From Pseudomonas sp. MYb327 (GTDB lineage: Bacteria > Pseudomonadota > Gammaproteobacteria > Pseudomonadales > Pseudomonadaceae), in assembly GCF_040438925.1 (NCBI RefSeq), contig NZ_CP159258.1:572001-636000 (forward strand): a stretch of 64,000 bases of DNA, read 5' to 3'. The notes below the pieces were generated by a model that was given only the letters and a program-made list of their open reading frames with translations, did no database searches and was not told where the DNA came from. Of this stretch, positions 19,217-26,779 are shown piece after piece. A program made the position numbers and the translations under genes. Every line of letters starts with the position of its first letter. Position 1 is the first letter of the stretch.

Positions 19217-19304
19217 AAGTCGGGCCTCTGTTCCGGTAAAGGCGGGTTAACCGGTTGAGGGTTTTCGGATAGAAAAAGTTCACTCACCAAACAGCACAAA
19301 ACAC

Positions 19305-19330
19305 TGCAGGAGCCGGCTTGCTGGCGATGG
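19305..19330. repeat. Solo REP sequence
   Basis: TGCAGGAGCCGGCTTGCTGG matches the left arm of the REPIN at 14965 with one change. No inverted partner was seen nearby. Confidence 0.6.
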
Positions 19331-19351
19331 CCGCGACTCGTTCCAGAAGAC

Positions 19352-20086
19352 TCACCCCCCATGACAGCAGCTTTTGGTGGATTTTTCTTCATACCGATCA
19401 TGATGCCGAACCCAGTCCATGATTTCGTCTTCGTTGCGGCCCTTGGGCGTCAGGTCGAGGTAGTTATAGGTCCCCACCAACAGATCCAGCCCGCGGGCAT
19501 ACGTCGAATAGGTGTGGAAAATCTCGCCCGCCTCATTGCGATAAAACACGCTGAGGCCGGGGAGTTCTTCTTCCGATCCATCCGTTTTTTCATAGTTGTA
19601 GGTGGCCTTGCCTGCTGCAACGTCCTCGGCCCGGGCCGACACACCGAAGTCATAGTTGAATTCGCAGCCTTCAGACGACACCCAGTCGAATTCCCAGCCC
19701 ATGCGTCGCTTGAACGCCTGGAATTCGGCAAACGGTGCGTGGGAAACCGCTACCACGGCTACGTCATGGTGCGCCAAATGCTGATTGGCTCCGTCGATAT
19801 GGTCGGAGAGAAACGAGCAACCCGGACAGCCTTCGTCCCAGCCGTCGGCGAACATGAAGTGATAAATGACCAACTGACTGCGGCCGCCGAACAGGTCGGT
19901 GAGCTTCAATTCACCATTGGGGCCCTGAAAATGGTAGTCCTTGTCGATTTTCACCCAGGGTAGGGTGCGGCGTTCGGCACTGAGTTTGTCCCGTTCCTTG
20001 GTGAAGGCTTTTTCGTGAGCCAAGTGTTGCTTGCGGGCAGCGAGCCATTCTTCTCGCGACACGACGGGATGATTCTGGATGTTCAT
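19352..20086 (-). CDS. DUF899 family thioredoxin-like protein
   Basis: A 244-aa protein of the DUF899 family, with the thioredoxin-fold segment LVIYHFMFADGWDEGCPGC (Cys pair CPGC, residues about 87-90) and the C-terminal NEDEIMDWVRHHDRYE. The very C terminus carries another Cys pair (SCCHGG). It starts MNIQNHPVVSREEWL at 20086 behind GGAGAAATCTC. Its reaction is unknown; a redox role is inferred from the fold. It stands alone, divergent to the gene at 20264. Confidence 0.88.
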   Translation of the reverse strand: MNIQNHPVVSREEWLAARKQHLAHEKAFTKERDKLSAERRTLPWVKIDKDYHFQGPNGELKLTDLFGGRSQLVIYHFMFADGWDEGCPGCSFLSDHIDGANQHLAHHDVAVVAVSHAPFAEFQAFKRRMGWEFDWVSSEGCEFNYDFGVSARAEDVAAGKATYNYEKTDGSEEELPGLSVFYRNEAGEIFHTYSTYARGLDLLVGTYNYLDLTPKGRNEDEIMDWVRHHDRYEEKSTKSCCHGG

Positions 20087-20263
20087 GAGATTTCTCCTGC
20101 GGGAGGCTGGGAGGTGGCTTACACAGCCTAGTCGTTTGACCTGCCCGCAATTCGACAGACCGCCGGTCGGTCGCGGTAAAAATCTCTGCTGAACGGCTAT
20201 CGACTGCGTCGGTCACAACCTATGAAGGCCCTCTCACTCACGGGTACCGGAGGTTGAATCAGG

Positions 20264-20653
20264 ATGACGACTTATAACTGGGATTTGATTGAACGCTTGC
20301 TGCACGAAGTACAGAACGGTGCGAGCAGCTTCACGCCACGGCCCTATGCCGAACAGTACGCTGCGGAGAAAGCATCGGAAGGTGAGCAGACGGAAAACCT
20401 GGACCACTTGAAAGCGGTGGCCGGCGAGTATGAAAAGTTATTGCTGCAGCGAGGATATATAGAGCCTCGGCCCGAGGAGCAGGGTGGGACCGGTTCGAAT
20501 TACATTTTGACGATGCGGGGTTCGAGGTTGTTGAGCCTGATCGACAGCAGTATTCCGGGCAATGACCATCCACGGGAGGTGCTGGACGAGCAGGAAGATG
20601 CGCTGGATGAACTGACGTTTGATGAAGTGGCTTCGAAGGCGCAGATTGCTTGA
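20264..20653 (+). CDS. Small DUF2513-like protein, possible winged-helix regulator
   Basis: A 129-aa soluble protein (MTTYNWDLIERLLHEVQNG). The pattern of an N-terminal WDLI helix, a central region and YILTMRGSRLLSLID resembles DUF2513-type proteins with a winged-helix-like fold. The last 40 residues are strongly acidic. The role is not established. CGGAGG at 20248-20253 supports the start. A REPIN follows directly after the stop. Confidence 0.7.
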   Translation: MTTYNWDLIERLLHEVQNGASSFTPRPYAEQYAAEKASEGEQTENLDHLKAVAGEYEKLLLQRGYIEPRPEEQGGTGSNYILTMRGSRLLSLIDSSIPGNDHPREVLDEQEDALDELTFDEVASKAQIA

Positions 20654-20660
20654 ATCAATA

Positions 20661-20724
20661 GATCGCAGCCTTCGGCAGCTCCTACAGGATGAACACCGTG
20701 CCAATGTAGGAACTGCCGAAGGCT
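20661..20724. repeat. REPIN, short form
   Basis: GCAGCCTTCGGCAGCTCCTACA is followed about 20 bases later by its inverted copy TGTAGGAACTGCCGAAGGCT, with one mismatch. It sits between convergent genes. Confidence 0.75.
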
Positions 20725-20739
20725 ATAATTTTTTGATCT

Positions 20740-21609
20740 TTACCCTTGTTTTACCGCTTTAAGGCATTTCAAATCACTGAAATCCTTCCTGACGCCCTCA
20801 ATTTTCTTGAGTAGCCGCTCACGCTGATCCGGCGTACTTTCCGCCATCAAGTCCACAAACAACCCCCGTGCCTGGGCTTCGGTCTTGGCGAAAGCCTGGC
20901 GGTATTCCGCTGTCCATAAACTCTCTCGATTGACCAGAAGCGTCTCGATTCGCTGTGGGAATTGTGGCGACTGGCGCTGCGCGACCGCGGCACTGAACTG
21001 TTTCTGCCAGTGCACGCGGTTGGCGATCCATTGCGTGTTCTGGTCGCCCAAGGCAATCGACCATGCCATGACTCGCTGTTGCTGAGAGGCGCTGAGCGGG
21101 CCGAGCCATTCATTCAGGCGTTTCTCCATGCGCTCGGCGCGTTGCTTGATCTGCTGGTCCAGGGAGGGTTTCAGGTATTGTTCCTGGCGCTTGCGCTGGT
21201 CTTTGGCGAAAGCCTCGTTCATTTCAGCGACCTGTTTGTCATCCAGGCCTTGCAGCAGTTCCACCGCTGACGGCGTGATTTCCCGGGCGGTGTCGGCAAT
21301 CGCCTTTTCGGCTTCTGCCGTGCGGGCTTGTAAGGCGGCGTCAGTCACCTGGTTATTCTCGACCATGTTCTGCAAGCGGTTTAGCCAGTCGAGATAGCCC
21401 GGCAGCTGTGTCGTGCAATGCCAACTCAGGTGTTCCTTCAGGCGTTCGTCGAGCCAGCTCTTCTGCTCGCCGTTCATGTCCAGGTAGTCGCTGAGCGTCC
21501 AGGGAATGATCACGTCGAGGTTGCGGTAGGCAAGCCCCATACGGCTGCATGCACTCAGGGCGAGAGAAATGGCGAGTACAAAGACGATGTGTGTTAACCA
21601 GCGAGACAT
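20740..21609 (-). CDS. DUF6279 family lipoprotein
   Basis: A 289-aa protein with a lipoprotein signal (LALSACSRM; lipidated Cys about residue 21). The mature part is all-helical, with repeated LxxR and ExLL patterns, and follows the Pseudomonas DUF6279 type (YRNLDVIIPWTLSDYLDM). It should be anchored to a periplasmic membrane face. No function is known. Its start lies 78 nt after the TorF-type gene stop on the other side; both read leftwards. Confidence 0.82.
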   Translation of the reverse strand: MSRWLTHIVFVLAISLALSACSRMGLAYRNLDVIIPWTLSDYLDMNGEQKSWLDERLKEHLSWHCTTQLPGYLDWLNRLQNMVENNQVTDAALQARTAEAEKAIADTAREITPSAVELLQGLDDKQVAEMNEAFAKDQRKRQEQYLKPSLDQQIKQRAERMEKRLNEWLGPLSASQQQRVMAWSIALGDQNTQWIANRVHWQKQFSAAVAQRQSPQFPQRIETLLVNRESLWTAEYRQAFAKTEAQARGLFVDLMAESTPDQRERLLKKIEGVRKDFSDLKCLKAVKQG

Positions 21610-21686
21610 GGGCGAATCCTTGCGAAAGCCTGGCTTCGGGAGCTGATGACTATCTGATCGCAGGATGGACCTGGCAGTTCAGCCGA

Positions 21687-22409
21687 TCAATAGAACGAGC
21701 GTTCGGCCTTGAGGGTGACGAGCCCGTCGCACTGGCTGTTGTGCCCGGAATAGGCCGAGCAATAACTGCCGCTGAGGCTGGAATCGCTGTAGATCAGATC
21801 AAGATCGATGCCCATGAACGGACGGGACAATTTCACCGACCAATCGGTAAAACTGCCTACATAGCCGCCGTTCACCGCGACCGGTGCGTTCAACTGATGT
21901 GTGGTGTATTTCATGCTGATCCCGATGCCGAACGGTTGATTGCCGCCCAGGTCGGCGAACAGCGTGCTGTTCTGTTTGTCCGGATCGTTGCTGAAGGCTG
22001 CGCCGAAACGGCTGCCCAGCAAGGTCAGGCCTCCGAATAACTCCTGGCTGTCGAGGGTTTCTACTTCGGGATAGCTGTAATGAATCATGCCCACTTCGTA
22101 GCCGAGGGTTTGGTCGAAGGGTTGTTTAAAACCCACGTAGGAATCGATCTCGAGATTCTTCCCCGGCGTAATGCCCATGCTCGGCGACCATTGGCCAAAG
22201 TAGAAGCCGCTGTCGTGAGTCAGGTCCAGGCCACCATGAAACGAGCCGACGGCGGAAGGCTTGACCAGGCCTTGGGCCATGCTGCGACTGGGGCTGGTGC
22301 CGAGCTTGAGATCGAAATCGCCCAGCTCACGCTGGAAAGCTTGAGCCTGCGCCAGCGAACCCACCAGCAGGCCGCTGAAAATGAGAAAAAAAACGGAAGG
22401 TTTGAGCAT
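21687..22409 (-). CDS. TorF-family putative porin
   Basis: A 240-aa precursor with a signal peptide ending SLAQAQA. The mature part is beta-rich and shows the family pattern SRSMAQG, GFYFGQWSP and GFKQPFDQTLGYEVGMIHY. It ends in ERSFY, a terminal aromatic typical of outer-membrane barrels. It is assumed to sit in the outer membrane; the cargo is unknown. GGAG lies before the ATG. Upstream, about 200 bases separate it from a small gene on the same strand. Confidence 0.82.
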   Translation of the reverse strand: MLKPSVFFLIFSGLLVGSLAQAQAFQRELGDFDLKLGTSPSRSMAQGLVKPSAVGSFHGGLDLTHDSGFYFGQWSPSMGITPGKNLEIDSYVGFKQPFDQTLGYEVGMIHYSYPEVETLDSQELFGGLTLLGSRFGAAFSNDPDKQNSTLFADLGGNQPFGIGISMKYTTHQLNAPVAVNGGYVGSFTDWSVKLSRPFMGIDLDLIYSDSSLSGSYCSAYSGHNSQCDGLVTLKAERSFY

Positions 22410-22614
22410 GCGTCACTCCTTGACAGCGAGGGCAGGCTGAATGACCTGGAATGCTTGATCTAGACGCGTGCAAGGATACCGGCGAATGATCGGCAGCGAG
22501 GTCCGTTCGTCGATTTGTAGAAGATTGATTGATTTGCGAAGAGGGGGTTTGCAGGTTCCAGTCCAAGCGCTTCGATGCTCAAAGCGCTTGTGGACCAGAT
22601 GACGCGAAGGGGTC

Positions 22615-22803
22615 TTACTTTTTGCCGAGCGTGATCTGCTTGGACGGACCGAACGTCTGGCCGCTGACGCCTTTGGCAATTTGCTGGATTTCACCGCCGG
22701 ATTTGAGGAACGCAGCGATCTGGCTGTTGATCGATTCGCTGGTTTCGACGGCTGGAGCTGGCTTTGCTTTGCTGTTGGATGCTTTTACGCGCATGGCGGC
22801 CAT
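22615..22803 (-). CDS. Small basic protein, conserved type in Pseudomonas
   Basis: A 62-aa protein: a Lys/Ala/Pro-rich first third, then a short helix (INSQIAAFLKSGGEIQQI) and a basic end GPSKQITLGKK. I recognise the ending IQQI..GVSG from small Pseudomonas proteins but know no function. No signal peptide or membrane segment. The basic character hints at nucleic-acid binding, which is only inference. A start at the second Met (residue 4) is possible. Confidence 0.6.
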   Translation of the reverse strand: MAAMRVKASNSKAKPAPAVETSESINSQIAAFLKSGGEIQQIAKGVSGQTFGPSKQITLGKK

Positions 22804-23151
22804 TAACCTGTAGAAAATTAACTTGGCCAGGCATCGTACAGGATCTACCTGATATTTGCTTGGTAAATATCCCTTGAGTGGCGGGTGTCAGGCACGCGGT
22901 AAGTCACAAGTTATTATTTGAAATTTGTCGCTAAGTATCTGTTTTAACTAAGGACATGGCGGTTAAATTAGCCCGTTGCGTGCACCCGGCGACGTAGAAA
23001 ATTGCCCGGTCGGTCAGACGAGCGGGCCAATTGAGCGGCAAACCCCAGGAAATTAAAGGGTTCAGAGGATTTTCTTGCGCCATCGGGCCAAGCGCCGAAC
23101 GCGGCGGGCAAAACCGGGTAGAATGCCGCCCACGCAATGAGGGTATTGGAC
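22804..23151. other. 348-bp intergenic region with an inverted repeat
   Basis: It holds the dyad GATATTT-7-AAATATC at 22851-22871 in AT-rich sequence, and the promoter region of the gene at 23152 (TAGAAT at 23119-23124 resembles a -10 box). No gene was seen. Confidence 0.5.
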
Positions 23152-23988
23152 ATGGCTTTAGTCGGGCGTTACAACAGTTTGCAAGTGGTTAAACACACTA
23201 ACTTCGGTTTATATCTGGACGGTGGCGCGGATGGCGAAATACTTCTGCCTAATCGTTATATTCCAAAAGATATACCAAGCGAAGATGAAGACTGGCTCAA
23301 TGTTTTTGTATATCTGGACAGCGATGACAAACTTATCGCGACGACGGAAAAGCCGAAAGTTCAAGTAGGTGAATTCGCCAGTTTGAAAGTTGTTGAAGTC
23401 AACAGTATCGGCGTATTCCTCGATTGGGGATTGCCCAAGGATTTGTTGCTGCCGTATTCCGAAGAAAAACGTCAGATGACGGCCGGCGAATACGTCGTGG
23501 TGCATGTCTATCTCGACAAGCACACCCGCCGCATCACCGCGACAGCGCGCCTGGATCGCTATCTGGACAAAACCCCGGCCAGCTACACCCCTGGCCAGGA
23601 AGTTGACTTGCTGGTCGCCGAAGCCACCGAGATGGGTTTCAAGGCGATTATCAACAACAAGCATTGGGGTTTGATTCACAAGAACGAAATTTTCAAGTTC
23701 ATGCGCGCCGGTAAAGAGGAGAAGGGCTTCATCAAGGAAGTTCGCGCCGACGGCAAAATCAGCTTGAGCTTGCAACCGGTAGGCGTAGAAGCGGCCAGCA
23801 GCCTGAACTCGAAGATCCTCGCCAAGTTGCGCGAAAACAATGGCAGCCTGCCGGTCAGCGACAAGAGCGATCCAACGCTGATCAGCAGCATGTTCGGCGT
23901 AAGCAAAGGTAACTTCAAGAAGGCTATCGGTGCGCTGTACAAGAATGGCCAGATTGTCATTCATGCCGACCGCATTGAACTGAGCTGA
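23152..23988 (+). CDS. CvfB-like S1 RNA-binding protein
   Basis: A 278-aa protein with tandem S1-like beta-barrel domains in its first about 200 residues (NFGLYLDGGADGEILLP; NSIGVFLDWGLPKDLLLPYSE; GFKAIINNKHWGLIHKNEI) and a winged-helix end (LISSMFGVSKGNFKKAIGALYK), the CvfB/YitL architecture. ATG 23152 follows GAGGG at a fitting distance and gives MALVGRYNSLQV; the ATG at 23137 is weaker. A role in RNA binding and post-transcriptional control is inferred from the family. A terminator-like hairpin follows at 24086-24131. Confidence 0.9.
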   Translation: MALVGRYNSLQVVKHTNFGLYLDGGADGEILLPNRYIPKDIPSEDEDWLNVFVYLDSDDKLIATTEKPKVQVGEFASLKVVEVNSIGVFLDWGLPKDLLLPYSEEKRQMTAGEYVVVHVYLDKHTRRITATARLDRYLDKTPASYTPGQEVDLLVAEATEMGFKAIINNKHWGLIHKNEIFKFMRAGKEEKGFIKEVRADGKISLSLQPVGVEAASSLNSKILAKLRENNGSLPVSDKSDPTLISSMFGVSKGNFKKAIGALYKNGQIVIHADRIELS

Positions 23989-24085
23989 CCGCACCCTCTA
24001 CAAAATGACGTGCGCAGAGAAGTAAACGTCTCTGACAGACGGCAATTTCTGTCCATCTGGTTAATAATCGACAGCATGATTTTTC

Positions 24086-24131
24086 GCCCCGGCGCCATTT
24101 GATCTGCAAACAGGCCGGGGCTTTGCTTTTT
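24086..24131 (+). terminator. Probable terminator downstream of the cvfB-like gene
   Basis: GCCCCGGC pairs with GCCGGGGC over about 20 bases, followed by TTTGCTTTTT. Confidence 0.6.
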
Positions 24132-24174
24132 ACTGTCGAGACACTGCCATGTTCTATGTTGTCGAGGTATCACG

Positions 24175-25107
24175 GTGAGCGCCACCCGGCGTAGCGCCGA
24201 CGGATTCGCCCTGCAAGTGATGCTGGGTTTATGCCTCGTCTGGGGCGTTCAGCAAGTGATGATCAAATGGGCTGCGCCCGACATTGCGCCGGTCATGCAG
24301 GCCGCCGGACGGTCAGGCATGTCCGCGTTGCTTGTAGGATTGTTGATCTGCTGGAAGGGTGGTTGGGATCAGGTCGGCAGCACCTGGCGCGGCGGTTTGT
24401 TGGCCGGCGCCTTGTTTGGACTGGAATTCTTCTTCATATCCGAAGGCCTGCAACTGACCACCGCGGCGCATATGTCAGTGTTCCTCTATACCGCGCCTAT
24501 TTTCACCGCCCTGGGCGTGCATTGGATGTTGCCAAGCGAGCGTTTGCGCCCACTGCAATGGCTGGGGATTTTTCTTGCCTTCGTCGGGATTGCTATCGCG
24601 TTCGCCGGTGGAATGTCCTGGGACAACCTCGATCACCGCATGTTGATTGGAGATGCGCTGGGCGTACTCGCCGGTGCCTGCTGGGGCGCGACCACGGTGG
24701 TGGTGCGGGCTTCGCGCCTGTCGGAAGCGCCGGTGACCCTGACCTTGTTCTATCAATTGATCGTCGGCTTCGTCGGCCTGCTGCTGATCGCGTTGCTCAG
24801 TGGTCAGATCACCCACGTCAGCCTGACCACCGTGGCAGTCGCCAGTGTGTTGTTTCAAGGTGTGGTGGTGTCGTTCTTCAGCTACCTAATCTGGTTCTGG
24901 CTGTTACGTCGTTATCTGGCGGCGAACCTGGCGGTATTTTCGTTTATGACGCCGTTATTTGGTGTGACCTTCGGCGTGGTCCTGCTGGACGAGGAATTGA
25001 GCCTCAACTTTGTTATCGGCGCCGTGCTAGTGCTGCTGGGCATCACATTTGTCAGTGCCGAGCAGTGGTTGCGCCGGAGGTTGCGCAGGGCGCTTGGTCA
25101 GCGATGA
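24175..25107 (+). CDS. EamA/DMT-family transporter
   Basis: A 310-aa inner-membrane protein with ten hydrophobic helices in two EamA repeats, beginning at GTG 24175 (MSATRRSADGFALQVMLG) with GAGG seven bases upstream. The basic C-terminal tail (RRRLRRALGQR) should be cytoplasmic. Family members export metabolites; no substrate can be assigned. It appears to be a single-gene unit. Confidence 0.88.
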   Translation: MSATRRSADGFALQVMLGLCLVWGVQQVMIKWAAPDIAPVMQAAGRSGMSALLVGLLICWKGGWDQVGSTWRGGLLAGALFGLEFFFISEGLQLTTAAHMSVFLYTAPIFTALGVHWMLPSERLRPLQWLGIFLAFVGIAIAFAGGMSWDNLDHRMLIGDALGVLAGACWGATTVVVRASRLSEAPVTLTLFYQLIVGFVGLLLIALLSGQITHVSLTTVAVASVLFQGVVVSFFSYLIWFWLLRRYLAANLAVFSFMTPLFGVTFGVVLLDEELSLNFVIGAVLVLLGITFVSAEQWLRRRLRRALGQR

Positions 25108-25167
25108 TCAGGTACGACCGAAGGGGTTATCCGTCGGCGCAGACGTTGGCTTGAGCGACTGCATGAT

Positions 25168-25181
25168 TTGACGCCGGTCAA
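25168..25181 (+). promoter_or_regulatory. Anr/Fnr-like box upstream of the PA1414-like gene
   Basis: TTGAC-GCCG-GTCAA is a perfect dyad matching the Anr consensus TTGAT-N4-ATCAA except for the symmetric inner pair. A candidate -10, GATCAT at 25202-25207, puts the box centre near -41, as at Anr-activated promoters. P. aeruginosa PA1414/SicX is induced by Anr under low oxygen, which fits. Confidence 0.6.
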
Positions 25182-25213
25182 TTGTGATCGATTCAGTAAC
25201 AGATCATTGCCAC

Positions 25214-25305
25214 TTTGGGCGAGCATTGCTCATGACTTCAGACTATTATCAGTGCGAAGGGGCTACAGAATTCCGGCCGCTCGGCACTACCCTGAAGGGG
25301 GCACC
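25214..25305 (+). ncRNA. Candidate SicX-like leader RNA
   Basis: This is the stretch between the predicted start site and the PA1414-like ATG. In P. aeruginosa the low-oxygen sRNA SicX comes from the leader of PA1414. The call rests on gene identity and the Anr-like box; conservation of the RNA itself was not checked. Confidence 0.4.
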
Positions 25306-25434
25306 ATGAAAGAGAAAATTCAAAACTGGCTGCATGACCTCGGTATCGCACTCGGTTTGATCGAACCGCCTCTGCAACCTGTGCCAATCCGTACTGACGA
25401 CGAACAACGCCGACGCCAGCAGCGTCGCCGGTAG
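25306..25434 (+). CDS. PA1414-family small protein
   Basis: A 42-aa protein beginning MKEKIQNWLHDLGIALGL and ending in a run of Arg/Gln. AAGGGGG lies just before the ATG. It matches my memory of the PA1414 family of Pseudomonas: a short amphipathic helix, LIEPPLQPVPIR, then a basic tail. Its function is unknown. The upstream leader probably makes a SicX-like small RNA under low oxygen. The longer open frame from 25168 covers the promoter and is not coding. Confidence 0.8.
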   Translation: MKEKIQNWLHDLGIALGLIEPPLQPVPIRTDDEQRRRQQRRR

Positions 25435-25441
25435 CGGCTGA

Positions 25442-25600
25442 TGTAGGGAGTTGGCAAGCGAGCTTGCTCTGGCGAGTGAGCTTGCTCCCGCTGGGCTGCG
25501 CAGCAGCCCCAAATCACCATTGAAGTGTGTCAGACCTAACTCGATCGCAGTTTTAGCGACTGCCTCGTAGTGGAGCGGGAGCAATCTCCCTCGCCACAGG
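25442..25600. repeat. Cluster of REP-like sequences
   Basis: GAGCTTGCTC and GGGAGCAA/TCTCCCTCGCCACA motifs occur at both ends in opposite orientation. They flank about 80 bases with a small GCTGCGCAGC palindrome. They fill the gap between the PA1414-like gene and the convergent ACP-like gene. Confidence 0.6.
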
Positions 25601-25647
25601 TGCTCATTGCTACCGAGCTGTTAACGAAGCGCATTTGACAACCTGTC

Positions 25648-25899
25648 TCAATGCCGCCCGATCTCCAGCAAAAACCGGCTCAAGTCATGTGCCGTCCTGG
25701 CCGTCTTGAGCATCCGGTCTTCCTCGGCGGTGAACGCCGTCACGCCGAATTCGTCTTCCAGGTGGAAGATCAGATCCTCAATATCCGCTTTATCCAATCC
25801 TAACTGCGCCAGGCTGGCGTTGTCGTCGAAGTCATCCTGACCCTCCAGCAGGCGGCTGATGTAGTGATGCACGGCGGCACGAACGGCAGCTTTTTTCAT
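25648..25899 (-). CDS. Acyl-carrier-protein-like protein lacking the phosphopantetheine serine
   Basis: An 83-aa acidic helical protein. DNASLAQLGLDKADIEDLI and HLEDEFGV align with helix II of acyl carrier proteins (NNASF..LGADSLDTVELVMALEEEF), but the modified DSL serine is replaced (DKA). The apo fold may be kept for protein-protein contact, while the usual prosthetic group cannot attach at this position. No fatty-acid or polyketide gene is nearby. The alignment is mine by eye. GAACGATC precedes the ATG, a weak ribosome site. Confidence 0.7.
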   Translation of the reverse strand: MKKAAVRAAVHHYISRLLEGQDDFDDNASLAQLGLDKADIEDLIFHLEDEFGVTAFTAEEDRMLKTARTAHDLSRFLLEIGRH

Positions 25900-25967
25900 G
25901 ATCGTTCTTCGAGGGCGTTACTGTTTTTGTCCCTGCTGTGTTTTCCTGAAGTAGAGTACAGCAGGCT

Positions 25968-26693
25968 TCAGCCGTGGGAACGCTGCCACTCATCAATCAT
26001 GTCGCGCAGATGCTCCCCTGAAAAACTGCCGAAATGCCCGCCATGCACCGTTCGAATCGGCAAGCTGCGCAAGCGTTGCAGGCTGCGCGCGTAGTCGTCG
26101 AGGTTGGAGTGGTAGGCGTCTTCGATCAACGGCCCGTCGTAGATAATGTCGCCGCTGAACAGCGTCTCGGTCGCCGCCTCGAACAGGCTGATACCGCCCG
26201 GCGAATGTCCAGGTGTGTGCAGCACTTGCAGCACCCGATTGCCCAGATCCAGCACGTCGCCTTCTTCGATAAAACCTGTGGCAGGTGCGGCCTTGACCCG
26301 GTATTCGGCATAGCACAGCGGACAATCGGGGTGCGCTTCGAACATATCGTCACCGACAAACGCCCGACTCAAATCATTCTCGCCGTCCGGAGCGGCAAGT
26401 ATCTGCGCCTCGGCCGGGTGCACCAGGCGCTCGGGAAATTCATGATGCCCGGCGATATGGTCGAAATGGCAATGACTGGCTATTGCCACTAGCGGCCGCT
26501 CGGTGATCCATGGCAGTTGCTCGCGCAGGCTGACCAGCCCCGAACCGCTGTCCACCAGCAGATCTTTGTCGCGACCCTGAATGTGCCAGAGATTACAGCG
26601 ATAAAAGGGTCGGATGTACGGCTCGTGAATCAGGCGGATGCCATCACTGAATCGCTTGACCTCGAACCACTGATCGCGGCTGACGATCTTCAT
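25968..26693 (-). CDS. Metallo-beta-lactamase-fold hydrolase
   Basis: A 241-aa MBL-fold protein with the metal site SHCHFDHIAGH (residues about 93-103), TPGHSPGG, FSGDIIYDG and a late HGGHFGSF histidine, so both metal positions look complete. ATG 26693 gives MKIVSRDQWFEV; the extension to 26744 is unlikely. It is related to PA1415 next to the guanidinobutyrate genes of P. aeruginosa. The substrate is unknown. It lies 86 nt after the symporter gene stop, on the same strand. Confidence 0.88.
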   Translation of the reverse strand: MKIVSRDQWFEVKRFSDGIRLIHEPYIRPFYRCNLWHIQGRDKDLLVDSGSGLVSLREQLPWITERPLVAIASHCHFDHIAGHHEFPERLVHPAEAQILAAPDGENDLSRAFVGDDMFEAHPDCPLCYAEYRVKAAPATGFIEEGDVLDLGNRVLQVLHTPGHSPGGISLFEAATETLFSGDIIYDGPLIEDAYHSNLDDYARSLQRLRSLPIRTVHGGHFGSFSGEHLRDMIDEWQRSHG

Positions 26694-26779
26694 AAGCAGT
26701 TTTCTCCAGACGAAAAAAAACGAGTGTGGCAACCGACGCCACACTCGTCGAAGAAAGCATCAAGTCGTTATGTTTCAGC

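Noticed and set aside
23143..23160. Start of the cvfB-like protein at ATG 23137
   Set aside because: GAGGG at 23139-23143 overlaps that start but is well spaced for ATG 23152, which also begins the conserved protein.
24007..24060. CTGACAG at about 24030 as a fourth copy of the shared dyad
   Set aside because: Only seven bases match; the left half-site and the flanking bases do not.
25442..25600. Possible CRISPR-like repeat array
   Set aside because: The repeated units are inverted REP cores, irregularly spaced, with no constant direct repeats or spacers and no cas gene.
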